A DNA stretch of 64,000 bases from Devosia sp. SD17-2 (GTDB lineage Bacteria; Pseudomonadota; Alphaproteobacteria; Rhizobiales; Devosiaceae). Location: the NCBI RefSeq assembly GCF_029201565.1, contig NZ_CP104002.1, positions 3,427,001 to 3,491,000 on the forward strand, written 5' to 3'. Both the position numbers and the translations under genes were made by a program. The notes beneath the pieces are model-generated. The model was given only the letters and a program-made list of their open reading frames with translations. It was not told where the DNA came from and ran no database searches. This document shows, piece after piece, positions 16,940 to 26,604 of this stretch; position 1 is the first letter of the stretch, and each line of letters opens with the position of its first letter.

Positions 16940-16985
16940 ACTCCCCACCCTCGATCCCTCCCCACAAGGGGGAGGGAGGCGATGG
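16940..16985 (+). repeat. GC-rich palindromic repeat copy
   Basis: CTCCCCACCCTCGATCCCTC followed by CCCACAAGGGGGAGGGAGG, in the gap between the convergent patatin and tadA genes. Its stem could also act as a transcription barrier for both. Confidence 0.75.
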
Positions 16986-17006
16986 AGCCGATAGGCTCCG
17001 AATAAA

Positions 17007-17459
17007 TCAGACCCGCAATTTCCGGAAAAAATCGGTGAGCATGGCTTCGGCGCGGGCGGCGGAGAGGCCGGAGATCACTTCGGGGCGGTGGTGGCAGGTG
17101 GGTTGGTCGAAGAGGCGGATGCCGTTTTCGACGGCGCCGGCCTTGATGTCCTCGGCGGCGAAATAGACGCGGCGCAGGCGGGTGTGGGCGATGGCGCCGG
17201 CGCACATGGCGCAGGGCTCGAGCGTGACATAGAGATCGCAGCCATCGAGCCGACCGGTGCCGCGCGTGGTGAGCGCGGTGCGCATCGCGAGGAATTCGGC
17301 GTGGGCAGTGGGATCGCGCAGGGCCTGCATGCGGTTGCGCTCGGCGGCGAGGATGCGAGTGCCCTCGACGATGACGGCACCGACCGGGGCCTCGCCATGG
17401 GCAGCGGCTTCCTCGGCGAGGGCAAGGGCGATTTCCATGGGCGGGCGGGTTGAGGTCAT
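17007..17459 (-). CDS. tadA: tRNA adenosine(34) deaminase
   Basis: Zinc enzyme converting A34 to inosine in tRNA-Arg(ACG). 150 residues, normal length. The zinc and catalytic motifs are HAEFLAM (His and the proton-shuttling Glu) and TLEPCAMCAGAI with both cysteines. It has the typical N-terminal MEIALALAEEAAAHGEAPVG. ATG at 17459. Divergent from mutL across a repeat-bearing gap and convergent with the patatin gene. Confidence 0.95.
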   Translation of the reverse strand: MTSTRPPMEIALALAEEAAAHGEAPVGAVIVEGTRILAAERNRMQALRDPTAHAEFLAMRTALTTRGTGRLDGCDLYVTLEPCAMCAGAIAHTRLRRVYFAAEDIKAGAVENGIRLFDQPTCHHRPEVISGLSAARAEAMLTDFFRKLRV

Positions 17460-17510
17460 GGGCTTGGGTTTAGCGTGGGGGGGAAGTTGAGGGAAGTGGG
17501 GGACCGTCAG

Positions 17511-17570
17511 ATACCCCCTCCTAGCCTCCCCCTCTCAGGGGGGGGGGTGGGGGCACCCGCCTCGGGTCGC
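17511..17570 (+). repeat. GC-rich palindromic repeat copy
   Basis: ACCCCCTCCTAGCCTCCCCC then a run of twelve G and GTGGGGGCACC in the tadA/mutL divergent gap. The left half is in forward orientation and the right half looks like the reverse arm, so this copy may be a near-symmetric or fused pair. Confidence 0.7.
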
Positions 17571-17618
17571 AATGGGCTCTGCCCTCCCCTATAATAAAGG
17601 CCTTACGGAGAATCGCCC

Positions 17619-19496
17619 TTGCCCATTCGTCAGCTGCCCGAAGACCTCATCAACCGCATTGCTGCCGGCGAGGTGGTGGAGCGGCCGGCCAGTGTGGTCA
17701 AGGAGTTGGTGGAAAACTCCATTGATGCGGGCGCCAGGCGGATCGTGGTGACCACCGCGGGCGACGGGATCGAACTCATTCGTATCACCGATGACGGCCA
17801 TGGCATGGATCGGGAGGACCTGATGCTGTCGGTGGAGCGGCACGCGACCTCCAAGCTCAGCGTCGATGATCTCGATGATATCCGCACACTGGGGTTCCGT
17901 GGCGAGGCGCTGGCCTCGATCGGCTCGGTGTCGCGGCTTAGCGTGGCCTCGCGCACGGCAGATGCGGAAAGTGGGCTGATCATTCGCGTCGACAACAGCA
18001 AGCGCAGCGGGCCGGTACCGCAGGCGATGAACCGGGGCACGGTGATCGAGGTCAAGGATATCTTTGGCCAGGTGCCGGCGCGGCGGAAATTCTTGAAGAG
18101 TGCGCGGGCCGAGACGGGAGCGATCACCGATGTGGTCAAGCGCCTCGCCATGGCCAATCCGGAAATCCATTTCATCATGGAAGGCACTGACCGGAGCATT
18201 TCCAACTGGCCGGCGGTGAGCGGGCCCGGGGCGCTTGAGGCGCGGCTGGCGCAGGTGATGGGCAGCGATTTCATCGAGAACGCGGTGCCGCTGGCCATGG
18301 CGCGCCACGGCGTGGTGGTGGCCGGGATGGTGGGGCTGCCGACCTATACGCGGGCCAATTCGCTCAGCCAGTTCTATTTCGTCAATGGCCGCTCGGTGCG
18401 CGACAAGGTGCTGGTGGGCGCGGTGCGCGCGGCCTTTGCCGACTATATATTCCGCGACCGCTTTCCGGTGGTGGCGATCTATGTGGCGATTGACCCGGCG
18501 CAGGTGGACGTCAATGTGCATCCGGCCAAGGCCGAATTGCGGTTCCAGGATCAGGGCGGGGTCCGCAGCGCTGTGATCCAGGCCATCGGCTCGGCGCTTA
18601 TGGCGGCCGGGTTCAAGGCGTCCAAGACCGTGGCCGAGGATATCTTGCAGGCGTTTTCGGCGCCCGAGGCTGAGGTGCGGGGGGTAGGCGACATGCAGGC
18701 GCTGGCGGCGCCGACAGCGAGCGGGTCGGGCTATGCGATGCCGTCCTATGGCGCTTCGGCAGCTTCTGCGCCGGTCAGTCGGCAGGGCTATTCCGGCTAT
18801 GGCAATTCGGGACGGGCGCGGCTCAATTATGATCGGGCGCCGCCGCGGCTTGATGGTTTTGCCGAGCCGAGTGCGCGGGTGGAGACAGCCGCGCCGGAAC
18901 CGGTGGCGATGGATTATCCGCTCGGCACGGCACGGGCGCAGATGTTCGACAATTACATCATCGCCCAGAACGAAAGCGGGCTGCTGCTGGTGGACCAGCA
19001 TGCGGCCCATGAGCGGCTGGTCTATGAGCGGTTCAAGGCGCAGCTGGCGTCTGGCCCGGCACCGAGCCAGGCTCATCTTATTCCTGTGATCGTTGAATTG
19101 CCGGAGGAAGATTGCACGCGGCTCGAGGAATGCGCGGAAGAGCTCGAAAAATTCGGGCTCTATCTCGACCGCTTCGGGCCCCGCGCCATTGCCGTGCGGG
19201 AAACCCCTGCCCTTTTGGGCAATAGCGATGTGGCGGGGCTGGTGCGTGACCTGGCCGATGGGCTGGCAGAATGGGACAGCACGGCGGCGCTGACCGACCG
19301 GATGGAAGCGATCATCGCGCGCATGGCCTGCCATGGTTCGGTGCGCTCGGGGCGGCGGCTGCGGGTCGACGAGATGAATGCGCTTTTGCGCGATATGGAG
19401 GCGACCCCGCATTCGGGCCAGTGCATCCATGGGCGGCCCACCTATGTGGAGCTCAAGAAGGGCGATATCGAGCGGTTGTTCGGGCGGAGCCGGTAG
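17619..19496 (+). CDS. mutL: DNA mismatch repair protein MutL
   Basis: GHKL ATPase that couples MutS mismatch recognition to downstream repair. 625 residues; the start is TTG 17619, eight bases after ACGGAG, and the protein opens with the conserved PIRQLPEDLINRIAAGEVVE. ATP-lid motifs DNGHGM-type (TDDGHGMDRED), TLGFRGEALASI and the GTVIEVKDIFGQVPARRKF segment are intact. After a low-complexity linker (about residues 350-430), the dimerisation domain has LLLVDQHAAHERLVYE and ends with ATPHSGQCIHGRPT. The QxHAxHER/CxHGRP motifs suggest the endonuclease-proficient MutL class. Confidence 0.97.
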   Translation: MPIRQLPEDLINRIAAGEVVERPASVVKELVENSIDAGARRIVVTTAGDGIELIRITDDGHGMDREDLMLSVERHATSKLSVDDLDDIRTLGFRGEALASIGSVSRLSVASRTADAESGLIIRVDNSKRSGPVPQAMNRGTVIEVKDIFGQVPARRKFLKSARAETGAITDVVKRLAMANPEIHFIMEGTDRSISNWPAVSGPGALEARLAQVMGSDFIENAVPLAMARHGVVVAGMVGLPTYTRANSLSQFYFVNGRSVRDKVLVGAVRAAFADYIFRDRFPVVAIYVAIDPAQVDVNVHPAKAELRFQDQGGVRSAVIQAIGSALMAAGFKASKTVAEDILQAFSAPEAEVRGVGDMQALAAPTASGSGYAMPSYGASAASAPVSRQGYSGYGNSGRARLNYDRAPPRLDGFAEPSARVETAAPEPVAMDYPLGTARAQMFDNYIIAQNESGLLLVDQHAAHERLVYERFKAQLASGPAPSQAHLIPVIVELPEEDCTRLEECAEELEKFGLYLDRFGPRAIAVRETPALLGNSDVAGLVRDLADGLAEWDSTAALTDRMEAIIARMACHGSVRSGRRLRVDEMNALLRDMEATPHSGQCIHGRPTYVELKKGDIERLFGRSR

Positions 19497-19521
19497 GGGA
19501 CGCGATATGCGGAGAGGCTTG

Positions 19522-19720
19522 CACCCCTCACCCTAGCCCTCTCCCCGGAGGGGCGAGGGGACCGGGCGGTGGGTGGGAGAGTTTGGTGCAGGAGCATGAA
19601 GACCCCCTCCTAGCCTCCCCCTGGTGGGGGGAGGGACAAGATCGGTGGATGGGAGGGGCATTGCGAAAGACTTCACCCTTCACCCTCCCCCCCGAGGGGG
19701 GAGGGGATCAGATCGAGATG
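19522..19720 (+). repeat. Three palindromic repeat copies between mutL and the VOC gene
   Basis: Copies at about 19522-19578 (CCCCTCACCCTAGCCCTCTC, GGAGGGGCGAGGGG), 19600-19650 (CCCCCTCCTAGCCTCCCCCT, GGTGGGGGGAGGGA) and 19670-19720 (CACCCTTCACCCTCCCCCC, GAGGGGGGAGGGG), each ending in a GATCGGTGG- or GATCGAGATGG-like tail. All are in the same orientation. Confidence 0.8.
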
Positions 19721-19757
19721 GTGGCGAGGCCACGCGAGACCAGAGGCAGAGCATAAA

Positions 19758-21296
19758 ATGACTTCAGGCATTCACCACGTCACGATGATCGCAGGGGATG
19801 TGCAGGCCAATGTCGACTTTTATGTCGGCTTTCTGGGGCTGCGGTTGGTCAAGCAGACGGGGGGATATGAGGATGCGCGGCAGCTGCACCTGTTTTACGG
19901 GGACTATGCGGCGACGCCAGGATCGCTGATCACCTTCCTCATGTGGCAGGGCGGATCACGCGGACAGGCGGGGGCTGGACAGGTGAGCGAGCTGGCGCTG
20001 GCGATTGCGCCGGGCTCGATCGGCTATTGGCTGGAACGGGCGCTGACCCATCAGGTGACGGTGGAGGGCACGGGCCAGGAGTTTGGCGAAACGGTGCTGC
20101 GCCTGCGCGACCCGGACGGGGTGGTGGTCAAACTGGTGAGCGCCGCCCTGCCCGCGCTGGAGATGCCGGACGGAGATATTCCGGCCGAACACCGTATCCG
20201 TCGCATTCGCGGGGTGACCATGCTGTCCGAGGTGCAGGAGGAGAGCGTTGATTTCCTCACCCGCTATTTTGGGTTTCGCACCGGGGCGAAGGACGGAGCC
20301 ATCCAGCGACTGGTGTCCGACATCGGCGATGTCATCGACATTCGCGACGCAGCAGGGTTCTGGCCCGGCGCGCCGGGGACCGGGACGGCAGACCATGTGG
20401 CGGTGCGGGCGAAAGATGTCGATGAAGTGCATGCAGTCGAGGCCGAACTGCGAAAGCGCAATTCGAGCATGACCAATTTGCATGACCGGAATTATTTCAC
20501 CGCGCTTTATGTGCGCGAGCCGGGCGGCACGCTGATCGAGATGGCCAGCGACGGGCCGGGATTTACCCAGGACGAAACGCTGGAGAAGCTCGGGGGCACT
20601 TTGTTCGTGCCGCCGGATACGCCGGATCCCGAAGCGGTCAAGGTGATGCTGCCGCAGTTCGGCCTGCCGGGGATGGAGCGCGTCGTCTATCGCGACCTTA
20701 TCTATAAGCACCGTTTTTATACGCCCGAAGATGCAGACGGGACGACCATCGTTCTGATGCACGGCACCGGCGGCAATGAGACCGACCTCATGCCGCTGGC
20801 GCACAAGGCGGCGCCACGAGCAACATTGCTGGGGATGCGCGGGCGCAGCACGGAGAGCGGCGTGCAGCGCTGGTTCCGAAGCTTCGGGCCGGCGATTTTC
20901 GACCAGAAGGACGTGCGCTTTGAATCAGGGGCGCTGGAAGCATTTTTCGAGGAGGCACGCGGGGCGTATCAGATTGCGCCAGAGCAGTTGGTTGCGCTGG
21001 GCTATTCCAATGGGGCAAATCTGCTCGGCGCGGCGATGCTGCTGCATCCCAGGATGGTGCAGCGGGCTGTGCTGATCCGGCCGGTCCTGGTGCTGGATGT
21101 GGTGCCGGAGGCTGATCTGGCCGGTGTGTCGGTGCTGGTGGTGCTGGGAGAAAAGGACGCCTATCGCGGCGAGGGGGAAAAGCTCGCAGCGGCGCTGGAG
21201 GCGGCGGGGGCGGATGTGACGGTGGAAGTGATCGCCGGCGGGCATGGGCTGGAGGATGCCGATGCCGGGGTGATTGGGGCGTGGCTAAGGGCTTAG
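19758..21296 (+). CDS. Fusion of ring-cleaving-dioxygenase-like VOC protein and alpha/beta hydrolase
   Basis: 512 residues in two parts. Residues 1 to ~300 are a double VOC unit of the PcpA/LinE/MhqO hydroquinone-dioxygenase-like class: GIHHVTMIAGDVQANVDFYV, ADHVAVRAKD and GGTLIEMASDGPGF supply the expected His, His, Glu metal ligands. Residues ~320-512 form a phospholipase/carboxylesterase-type alpha/beta hydrolase: VLMHGTGGNETDLMPLA, nucleophile GYSNGAN (Ser about 417), GEKDAY and GGHGLE. In Bacillus the related mhqO and mhqD are separate neighbouring genes. A role in quinone or aromatic detoxification is inference. ATG at 19758; the repeat region precedes it. Confidence 0.85.
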   Translation: MTSGIHHVTMIAGDVQANVDFYVGFLGLRLVKQTGGYEDARQLHLFYGDYAATPGSLITFLMWQGGSRGQAGAGQVSELALAIAPGSIGYWLERALTHQVTVEGTGQEFGETVLRLRDPDGVVVKLVSAALPALEMPDGDIPAEHRIRRIRGVTMLSEVQEESVDFLTRYFGFRTGAKDGAIQRLVSDIGDVIDIRDAAGFWPGAPGTGTADHVAVRAKDVDEVHAVEAELRKRNSSMTNLHDRNYFTALYVREPGGTLIEMASDGPGFTQDETLEKLGGTLFVPPDTPDPEAVKVMLPQFGLPGMERVVYRDLIYKHRFYTPEDADGTTIVLMHGTGGNETDLMPLAHKAAPRATLLGMRGRSTESGVQRWFRSFGPAIFDQKDVRFESGALEAFFEEARGAYQIAPEQLVALGYSNGANLLGAAMLLHPRMVQRAVLIRPVLVLDVVPEADLAGVSVLVVLGEKDAYRGEGEKLAAALEAAGADVTVEVIAGGHGLEDADAGVIGAWLRA

Positions 21297-21306
21297 GGGG
21301 AGAGAA

Positions 21307-21618
21307 GGCCCCCTCAACCTAGCCCTCTCCCTCGAGGGGAGAGGGGATTGGGCCGGTGGGTGTGAAGCCGACAGGGCTCTTGTATCTGGAGTTGTATAGG
21401 TGGGGCGGGAGCACCCCCACCTAGCCTCCCCCTGGTAGGGGGAGGGATTGGGCCGGTGGGTGGGGCGGGGTTCGGGGGATACTGGGGGCGCCCGTGCGCG
21501 CCAAGCCCCCCCACCCCAACCCTCCCCACGGAGGGGGAGGGAGACCGGCCGGTGGGTGTGGCACGACCTCATCCTCAATCCCTCCCCCATCAAGGGGAGG
21601 GAGGCAGGCCGGTGAGTG
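21307..21618 (+). repeat. Four consecutive palindromic repeat copies
   Basis: The 328-base convergent gap between the VOC-hydrolase gene and the pyrophosphatase is almost wholly repeats: 21307-21364, 21412-21463, 21504-21560 and 21567-21618. Each has C-rich left arm, G-rich right arm and a GGCCGGTGGGTG or GGCCGGTGAGTG tail in the same orientation. No gene is seen in the gap. Confidence 0.85.
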
Positions 21619-21624
21619 GACGCG

Positions 21625-22218
21625 TTACTGCGCGCGGTAGGCTTCGATCGCGTTGGTGACGAGCTGCTGGGCTTCGTTGACGCCGCTGAAGCCGTTGAGT
21701 TCGACCACCTTGCGGCCCTCGGGGAGCTGCTTGTAGACGCGGAAGAAGGCTTCGACGCGCTCGCGCTCTATGGCCGGGAGATCCTCGATATTGCGGATCT
21801 CGTCATAGGTCGGGTCGATGTCGGAGGCCGGGACGGCGATGATCTTGTCGTCTTCCTCGCCGCCGTCGATCATGTGCAGAACGCCAATGGCCCGCACCTT
21901 GATGAAGGCGCCGGGAACGATGGGTTCGCGGGTAAAGACCAGGGCATCGAGCGGATCGCCGTCGCCGCCGAGCGAGGACGGGATCGAGCCATAATTGGCC
22001 GGGTAGACGACCGGCATGGACTGGTAGCGGTCGACAATGATGTGGCCGTTGTCGGCGTCGATTTCATACTTGGTGAAGCTGCCCTGCGGGATTTCCACCA
22101 CGGTGAAGAATTCGGAGCTTTCTTCGGGCTGCGGATAGGCGAAGGGATTGACGAAATCGGCGTGGGCCGCGCCGGTGAGGGCGAGGACGCTGGCGGCGGC
22201 GAGGAGGAAGGACTTCAT
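21625..22218 (-). CDS. ppa: Inorganic pyrophosphatase with signal peptide
   Basis: Family I soluble pyrophosphatase: active-site motifs KYEIDADNGHIIVDR, YPANYGSIP and GDGDPLDALVF are complete. From ATG 22218 it has 197 residues and begins MKSFLLAAASVLALTGAAHA, a clear Sec signal peptide with an AHA cleavage site, so the enzyme should work in the periplasm rather than the cytosol. It lies 66 bases downstream of edd on the same strand. Exported family I pyrophosphatases are unusual; a cytosolic paralogue would be expected elsewhere. Confidence 0.9.
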   Translation of the reverse strand: MKSFLLAAASVLALTGAAHADFVNPFAYPQPEESSEFFTVVEIPQGSFTKYEIDADNGHIIVDRYQSMPVVYPANYGSIPSSLGGDGDPLDALVFTREPIVPGAFIKVRAIGVLHMIDGGEEDDKIIAVPASDIDPTYDEIRNIEDLPAIERERVEAFFRVYKQLPEGRKVVELNGFSGVNEAQQLVTNAIEAYRAQ

Positions 22219-22284
22219 AGCGATCAACTCCGAATAGGGGACGGTGATACCGTCCGCCTATCCGGTGGAGATGACAGCCAGATG

Positions 22285-24099
22285 TCAGCTGAAGACGCTG
22301 GCGCCGCGGTCGGCGGGGCCGATGAGGTTGCGGAAGCCGGCGAAGAGTTCACGGCCCATGCCGAACTGGGAGCGGCGCAGGTCTTCGGTGGCCGGGGTGC
22401 GGGAGAAGAATTCCTTCTCGTCGCCGAGGAACATCAGCGTGCCCTCATTGGCGTCGAGACGGATCATGTCGCCATCGCGGATCTTGCTGATCGGGCCGCC
22501 ATCCTTGGCTTCCGGGGTCATGTGAATGGCCGCAGGGACCTTGCCCGAGGCGCCGGACATGCGGCCATCGGTAAGAAGGGCGACCTTGAAGCCGCGATCC
22601 TGCAGATTGGCCAGCGACGGCGTCAGCTTGTGCAGCTCGGGCATGCCCATGGCCTGGGGGCCGGAGAAGCGGACTACGGCGATGACGTCGCCATTGATCT
22701 CGCCGGACTTGAAGGCGGCCTGGAGGCCATCCTGGCTATGGAAGACGCGCGCGGGCGCTTCGACAATGCGGTGCTCGGGCTTGACGGCCGAAACCTTGAT
22801 CACCGAGCGGCCGAGATTGCCCTTGAGGAGCTTCAGGCCACCCGTCGGCTGGAACGGGGTCTTGGCGCTGGCGAGGACCTTCGGCAACGCGCTTTCGGCT
22901 GGAGCGGGCTCGAAGGCAAGCTTGTTTTCCAGGAGCTTGGCTTCCACCGCATAGTTGGAGAGACCTGCGCCCCACACGGTCTTGACGTCTTCGTGCAGAT
23001 ACCCCTCGTCGAGCAGTTCGCGAATGAGGAAACCCATGCCACCGGCAGCGTGGAAATGGTTCACGTCGGCAACGCCATTGGGATAGACGCGGGCGAGCAG
23101 CGGCGTCGCGTCCGAAAGGTCGCTCATGTCGTCCCAGGTGACCTGGAGACCGGCAGCGGCGGCCATGGCGATGAGGTGCATGGTGTGATTGGTCGAGCCA
23201 CCGGTGGCGTGGAGGCCAACGAGACCGTTGACGATGGCCTTTTCGTCCATGATGTGGCCGATGGGGGTATAGTCATTGCCCTGGGCGGTCAGCGAAAGGG
23301 CACGCCGCGTCGCTTCGCGTGTCAGCGCATCGCGCAGCGGGGTGCCCGGATTGACGAAGCTGGAGCCGGGCAGATGCAGGCCCATGATTTCCATGAGCAT
23401 CTGATTGGAATTGGCGGTGCCGTAGAAGGTGCAGGTGCCAGCCGAATGGTAGGACTTGCTCTCGGCTTCGAGCAGCTCGGCGCGGCCGACCTTGCCCTCC
23501 ATATAGAGCTGACGGATGCGGCTTTTCTCGTCGTTGGGCAAGCCCGAGGACATGGGGCCGGCGGGCACGAAGACGGCCGGCAGATGGCCGAAGCTCAGCG
23601 CGCCGATGACGAGGCCGGGGACGATCTTGTCGCAAATGCCGAGATAGACGGCAGCGTCGAACATGTTGTGGCTGAGCGCAATGGCCGTCGACATGGCGAT
23701 GACGTCGCGGGAGAACAGCGACAAATCCATGCCCGGCTGGCCCTGGGTGACGCCGTCGCACATGGCGGGCACGCCACCGGCGACCTGGGCGGTGGCGCCG
23801 ATCTCGCGGGCCGCCTCTTTGATGATGTCGGGATAGAACTGATAGGGCTGGTGCGCGCTCAGCATGTCGTTGTAGCTGGTGACAATGCCCAGATTGAGCG
23901 TCTTGTCGCCGGCCAGCGCCGCCTTTTCAGACGGCGTACAGGCGGCAAAGCCGTGGGCGAGATTGCCGCAGGACAGGGTCGAGCGGTAAACGCCGGCCTC
24001 GCGGGCGGCCTCGAGGCGATCGAGATAATCGCGGCGGGTGTCGCGGCTGCGCGCTGCAATGCGGTCGGTCACGTCCTTGATGGCCTGACGAACGCTCAT
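22285..24099 (-). CDS. edd: Phosphogluconate dehydratase
   Basis: Entner-Doudoroff enzyme converting 6-phosphogluconate to 2-keto-3-deoxy-6-phosphogluconate; an Fe-S dehydratase of the IlvD/Edd family. 604 residues from ATG 24099, preceded by GGAGAT. Iron-sulfur cysteines are visible in [24 protein letters not shown] and [11 protein letters not shown]. Located 3' of zwf and pgl in one minus-strand operon. The partner aldolase (eda) is not in the window. Confidence 0.97.
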   Translation of the reverse strand: MSVRQAIKDVTDRIAARSRDTRRDYLDRLEAAREAGVYRSTLSCGNLAHGFAACTPSEKAALAGDKTLNLGIVTSYNDMLSAHQPYQFYPDIIKEAAREIGATAQVAGGVPAMCDGVTQGQPGMDLSLFSRDVIAMSTAIALSHNMFDAAVYLGICDKIVPGLVIGALSFGHLPAVFVPAGPMSSGLPNDEKSRIRQLYMEGKVGRAELLEAESKSYHSAGTCTFYGTANSNQMLMEIMGLHLPGSSFVNPGTPLRDALTREATRRALSLTAQGNDYTPIGHIMDEKAIVNGLVGLHATGGSTNHTMHLIAMAAAAGLQVTWDDMSDLSDATPLLARVYPNGVADVNHFHAAGGMGFLIRELLDEGYLHEDVKTVWGAGLSNYAVEAKLLENKLAFEPAPAESALPKVLASAKTPFQPTGGLKLLKGNLGRSVIKVSAVKPEHRIVEAPARVFHSQDGLQAAFKSGEINGDVIAVVRFSGPQAMGMPELHKLTPSLANLQDRGFKVALLTDGRMSGASGKVPAAIHMTPEAKDGGPISKIRDGDMIRLDANEGTLMFLGDEKEFFSRTPATEDLRRSQFGMGRELFAGFRNLIGPADRGASVFS

Positions 24100-24218
24100 G
24101 ATTGATCTCCATAATGGGCAAGGCCGCGCCAAAGGGGGGACCGCTGGCGGCATTCCTTGCTGTGATGACTGGTGCTGTCAGCGGCCAGGGCGGTCGATTG
24201 GGGACCGCCCCAGGGGCG

Positions 24219-24914
24219 TCATGGACACCAGTAAACTGAAAGTGGCGCTCCCGAGCGCAGCACGGCGCGGATCGGCAGGTCTTCCACCGGTCCGTCGCCA
24301 AGCGCTGCGTCCAGAACCTCGGCCTTCGTGTCTCCTTCGATATGGAGATAAAGGCCGTCGGTTTGAAGGAGGCGCGGCAGGGTGAAGGTGACGCGCGGCT
24401 CGCCGGCGTCGGGGGCACGGATGGACAGGGTGGGCCCCTCCTCCGTCAAGGCTGCGGCCAGCGTGTCGCCGCCGGGAAAGAAGCTCGCCGTGTGGCCGTC
24501 ATTGCCCATGCCGAGAATGACCGCGGCGAAGGGTGTTGGCAGTTCGGCGAGGAGCGCATTGGTCCTGGCGATTGCGGCTTCGTCTGGCTCTTCGCCGCCC
24601 GAATAGAGCGGAAAGAACCGTGCCGTGGCAGCCGGGCCCTGCAGCATCTTCTCGTTGACGAGCAGCGCATTGGACCGCTTGCTGGTTTCATCGACCCAGC
24701 GCTCGTCGACCAGGGTGACGATGACCTTGTCCCACTCGATGTCCTTGGTCTTGCCCAGCGATGAGAAGAATTTCGCCGGCGTCGAGCCACCGCTGACAGC
24801 AATGGCCGCAACACCGCGCTCGGCAATGGCGGTGCGGATGCGGTCGGCCACGGCCTCGGCCAGTTCCTTGGCGAGGGTGATCTTGTCGGCGAAGGTGCGG
24901 CGGTCGATGGTCAT
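24219..24914 (-). CDS. pgl: 6-phosphogluconolactonase
   Basis: Hydrolyses 6-phosphogluconolactone between Zwf and Edd. 231 residues from ATG 24914 (MTIDRRTFADKITLAKELAE). Family motifs are IAVSGGSTPAKFF, VTLVDERWVDETSKRSN and ILGMGNDGHTASFFPG. The open frame continues upstream over the repeat region without protein character. It is 119 bases upstream of edd; zwf is 181 bases upstream, with two repeats in that gap. Confidence 0.95.
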   Translation of the reverse strand: MTIDRRTFADKITLAKELAEAVADRIRTAIAERGVAAIAVSGGSTPAKFFSSLGKTKDIEWDKVIVTLVDERWVDETSKRSNALLVNEKMLQGPAATARFFPLYSGGEEPDEAAIARTNALLAELPTPFAAVILGMGNDGHTASFFPGGDTLAAALTEEGPTLSIRAPDAGEPRVTFTLPRLLQTDGLYLHIEGDTKAEVLDAALGDGPVEDLPIRAVLRSGAPLSVYWCP

Positions 24915-24954
24915 GGTCTTGTCTTTCAGAGGCTGTACGGCGGGTTGATTAAAA

Positions 24955-25070
24955 TCCCCACCTAGCCTCCCCCCTGAGAGGGGGAGGAACAGATCGAGTG
25001 TGTCGCGACGATTGTGAGCCACTTGCCCGCCCCTCCCCCTCTCAGGGGGAGGCTCGGTGGGGGTACCACC
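24955..25070. repeat. Two palindromic repeats in opposite orientation
   Basis: A forward copy (24955-24999, CCCCACCTAGCCTCCCCCC then GAGAGGGGGAGG) and a reverse copy (25031-25063, CCTCCCCCTCTCAGGGGGAG then GCTCGGTGGGGG) in the zwf-pgl gap. Being inside an operon, they would be transcribed. Confidence 0.75.
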
Positions 25071-25095
25071 GCAGTCAGGCCGTGCGCTCTTTTCA

Positions 25096-26580
25096 TCACG
25101 AACTGGTACCCTCATACCACGTCCGGCCGTCGCGTTCGATGAGGGCGATGGCGCCGCTGGGGCCCCAGGTGCCGGCGGTGTAGGTCTGGGGCGGCTCGGA
25201 AGAGCGCTCCCAGGCTTCGCGGATCGGGTCGACCCAGGACCAGGCGGCCTCGAGCTCGTCGCGGCGCATGAAGAGGGTCTGGGAGCCGCGGATAACGTCC
25301 ATGAGCAGGCGCTCATAGGCTTCCGGCGTGCGCTCGGAGAAGGTCTCGGCGAACGACAGATTGAGCGGCACTTCGCGCAGGCGCATGCCGCCGGGACCGG
25401 GATCCTTGATCATCATCATCAGCTTGACGCCTTCATCGGGCTGCAGGCGGATGATGAGCTTGTTGGGCTTGGGCGCCCCCTCGGCATGATCGAAGATCGA
25501 ATGCGGGATGGGCTTGAACTGGATGCAGATTTCCGAGACGCGCTCGGCCATCCGCTTGCCGGTGCGCAGGTAGAAGGGCACGCCGGCCCAGCGCCAGTTG
25601 TCGATATTGGCCTTGAGCGCCACGAAGGTCTCGGTACGGCTGCCCTTGTTGGCCTCGGGTAGCTCGTCCTGATAGGACGCAACTTCGGCGGTTTCGGACT
25701 TCACGCCGCGATATTGGCCGCGCACGGTCATCTTGGAGACTTCGCCATTGACGATCGGGCGCAGGGCACGCAGCACCTTGAGCTTTTCGTCGCGCAGCGC
25801 ATTGGCCTCGTCGCTGGCGGGCGGCTCCATGGCCACAAGGCAGAGCAGCTGCAGCATGTGGTTCTGGATCATGTCGCGCAGGGCGCCGCTTTCGTCATAA
25901 TAGCCGCGTGTGCCGGCGCCGACCGATTCAGCCACGGTGAGCTGGACGTGATCGATATGGGCGGAGTTCCAGACGGGCTCGAACAGCGTATTGGCAAAGC
26001 GCAGGGCCAGAAGGTTCTGAACCGTCTCTTTCCCGAGATAATGGTCGATGCGGTACACCTGATCTTCCTTGAAGATCTTGGCGACACCGTCATTGATTTC
26101 CTGGGAAGACGCCAGGTCGTGGCCCAGCGGCTTTTCGATGACCACGCGGGCATCGCGCCGGTAGAGCTTCTTCTTGTGCAGATATTCGGCGATGGGCTCG
26201 AAAAGATCGGGCGCCACGGCGAGGTAGAAGGCACGGATGATTTTCGGATCATCGCGCAGGGCCTTGCCGAGATCGCCTGATTCATCGGGCTTGCTGGCGT
26301 CAACGGGCACATAGGTGCAGATCTTGACGAAGCGTTCGATGACCGCCGCGTCCTGATATTCCTTTTCAACGAAGGTTTCGATCGCCTCGCGGGCGGCCTT
26401 CTGGAAATCGGCTTCGCTGAGCTTGGAGCGCGACGCGCCGATGATGCGGCTCTGCTCGTCGAACTGGCCATCCTTGAAGCGATGATAGAGGGCCGGGATG
26501 AGTTTGCGCTTGGTCAGATCGCCGGTGGCGCCGAACACCACATAGTCAAAAGGCTGGACAGGAATTATGCGGCTGGACAC
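25096..26580 (-). CDS. zwf: Glucose-6-phosphate 1-dehydrogenase
   Basis: Oxidises glucose-6-phosphate to the lactone with NAD(P)+. 494 residues from GTG 26580. The dinucleotide site FGATGDLTKRKLIPALY, the catalytic RIDHYLGKETVQN and the FYLRTGKRM substrate segment are all present. First dedicated enzyme of the Entner-Doudoroff operon here, 24 bases after the upstream BadF-type kinase gene; pgl and edd follow. Confidence 0.97.
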   Translation of the reverse strand: MSSRIIPVQPFDYVVFGATGDLTKRKLIPALYHRFKDGQFDEQSRIIGASRSKLSEADFQKAAREAIETFVEKEYQDAAVIERFVKICTYVPVDASKPDESGDLGKALRDDPKIIRAFYLAVAPDLFEPIAEYLHKKKLYRRDARVVIEKPLGHDLASSQEINDGVAKIFKEDQVYRIDHYLGKETVQNLLALRFANTLFEPVWNSAHIDHVQLTVAESVGAGTRGYYDESGALRDMIQNHMLQLLCLVAMEPPASDEANALRDEKLKVLRALRPIVNGEVSKMTVRGQYRGVKSETAEVASYQDELPEANKGSRTETFVALKANIDNWRWAGVPFYLRTGKRMAERVSEICIQFKPIPHSIFDHAEGAPKPNKLIIRLQPDEGVKLMMMIKDPGPGGMRLREVPLNLSFAETFSERTPEAYERLLMDVIRGSQTLFMRRDELEAAWSWVDPIREAWERSSEPPQTYTAGTWGPSGAIALIERDGRTWYEGTSS

Positions 26581-26604
26581 AGGAGCAGTCCTTTTCAGGC
26601 GTGA

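Noticed and set aside
17589..19430. 613-codon open frame antisense to mutL
   Set aside because: His/Arg-rich shadow of a well-conserved mutL.
21616..24105. 829-codon open frame antisense to ppa and edd
   Set aside because: High-GC shadow; composition is Gly/Asp/Ala filler without domains, while both minus-strand genes are clear family members.
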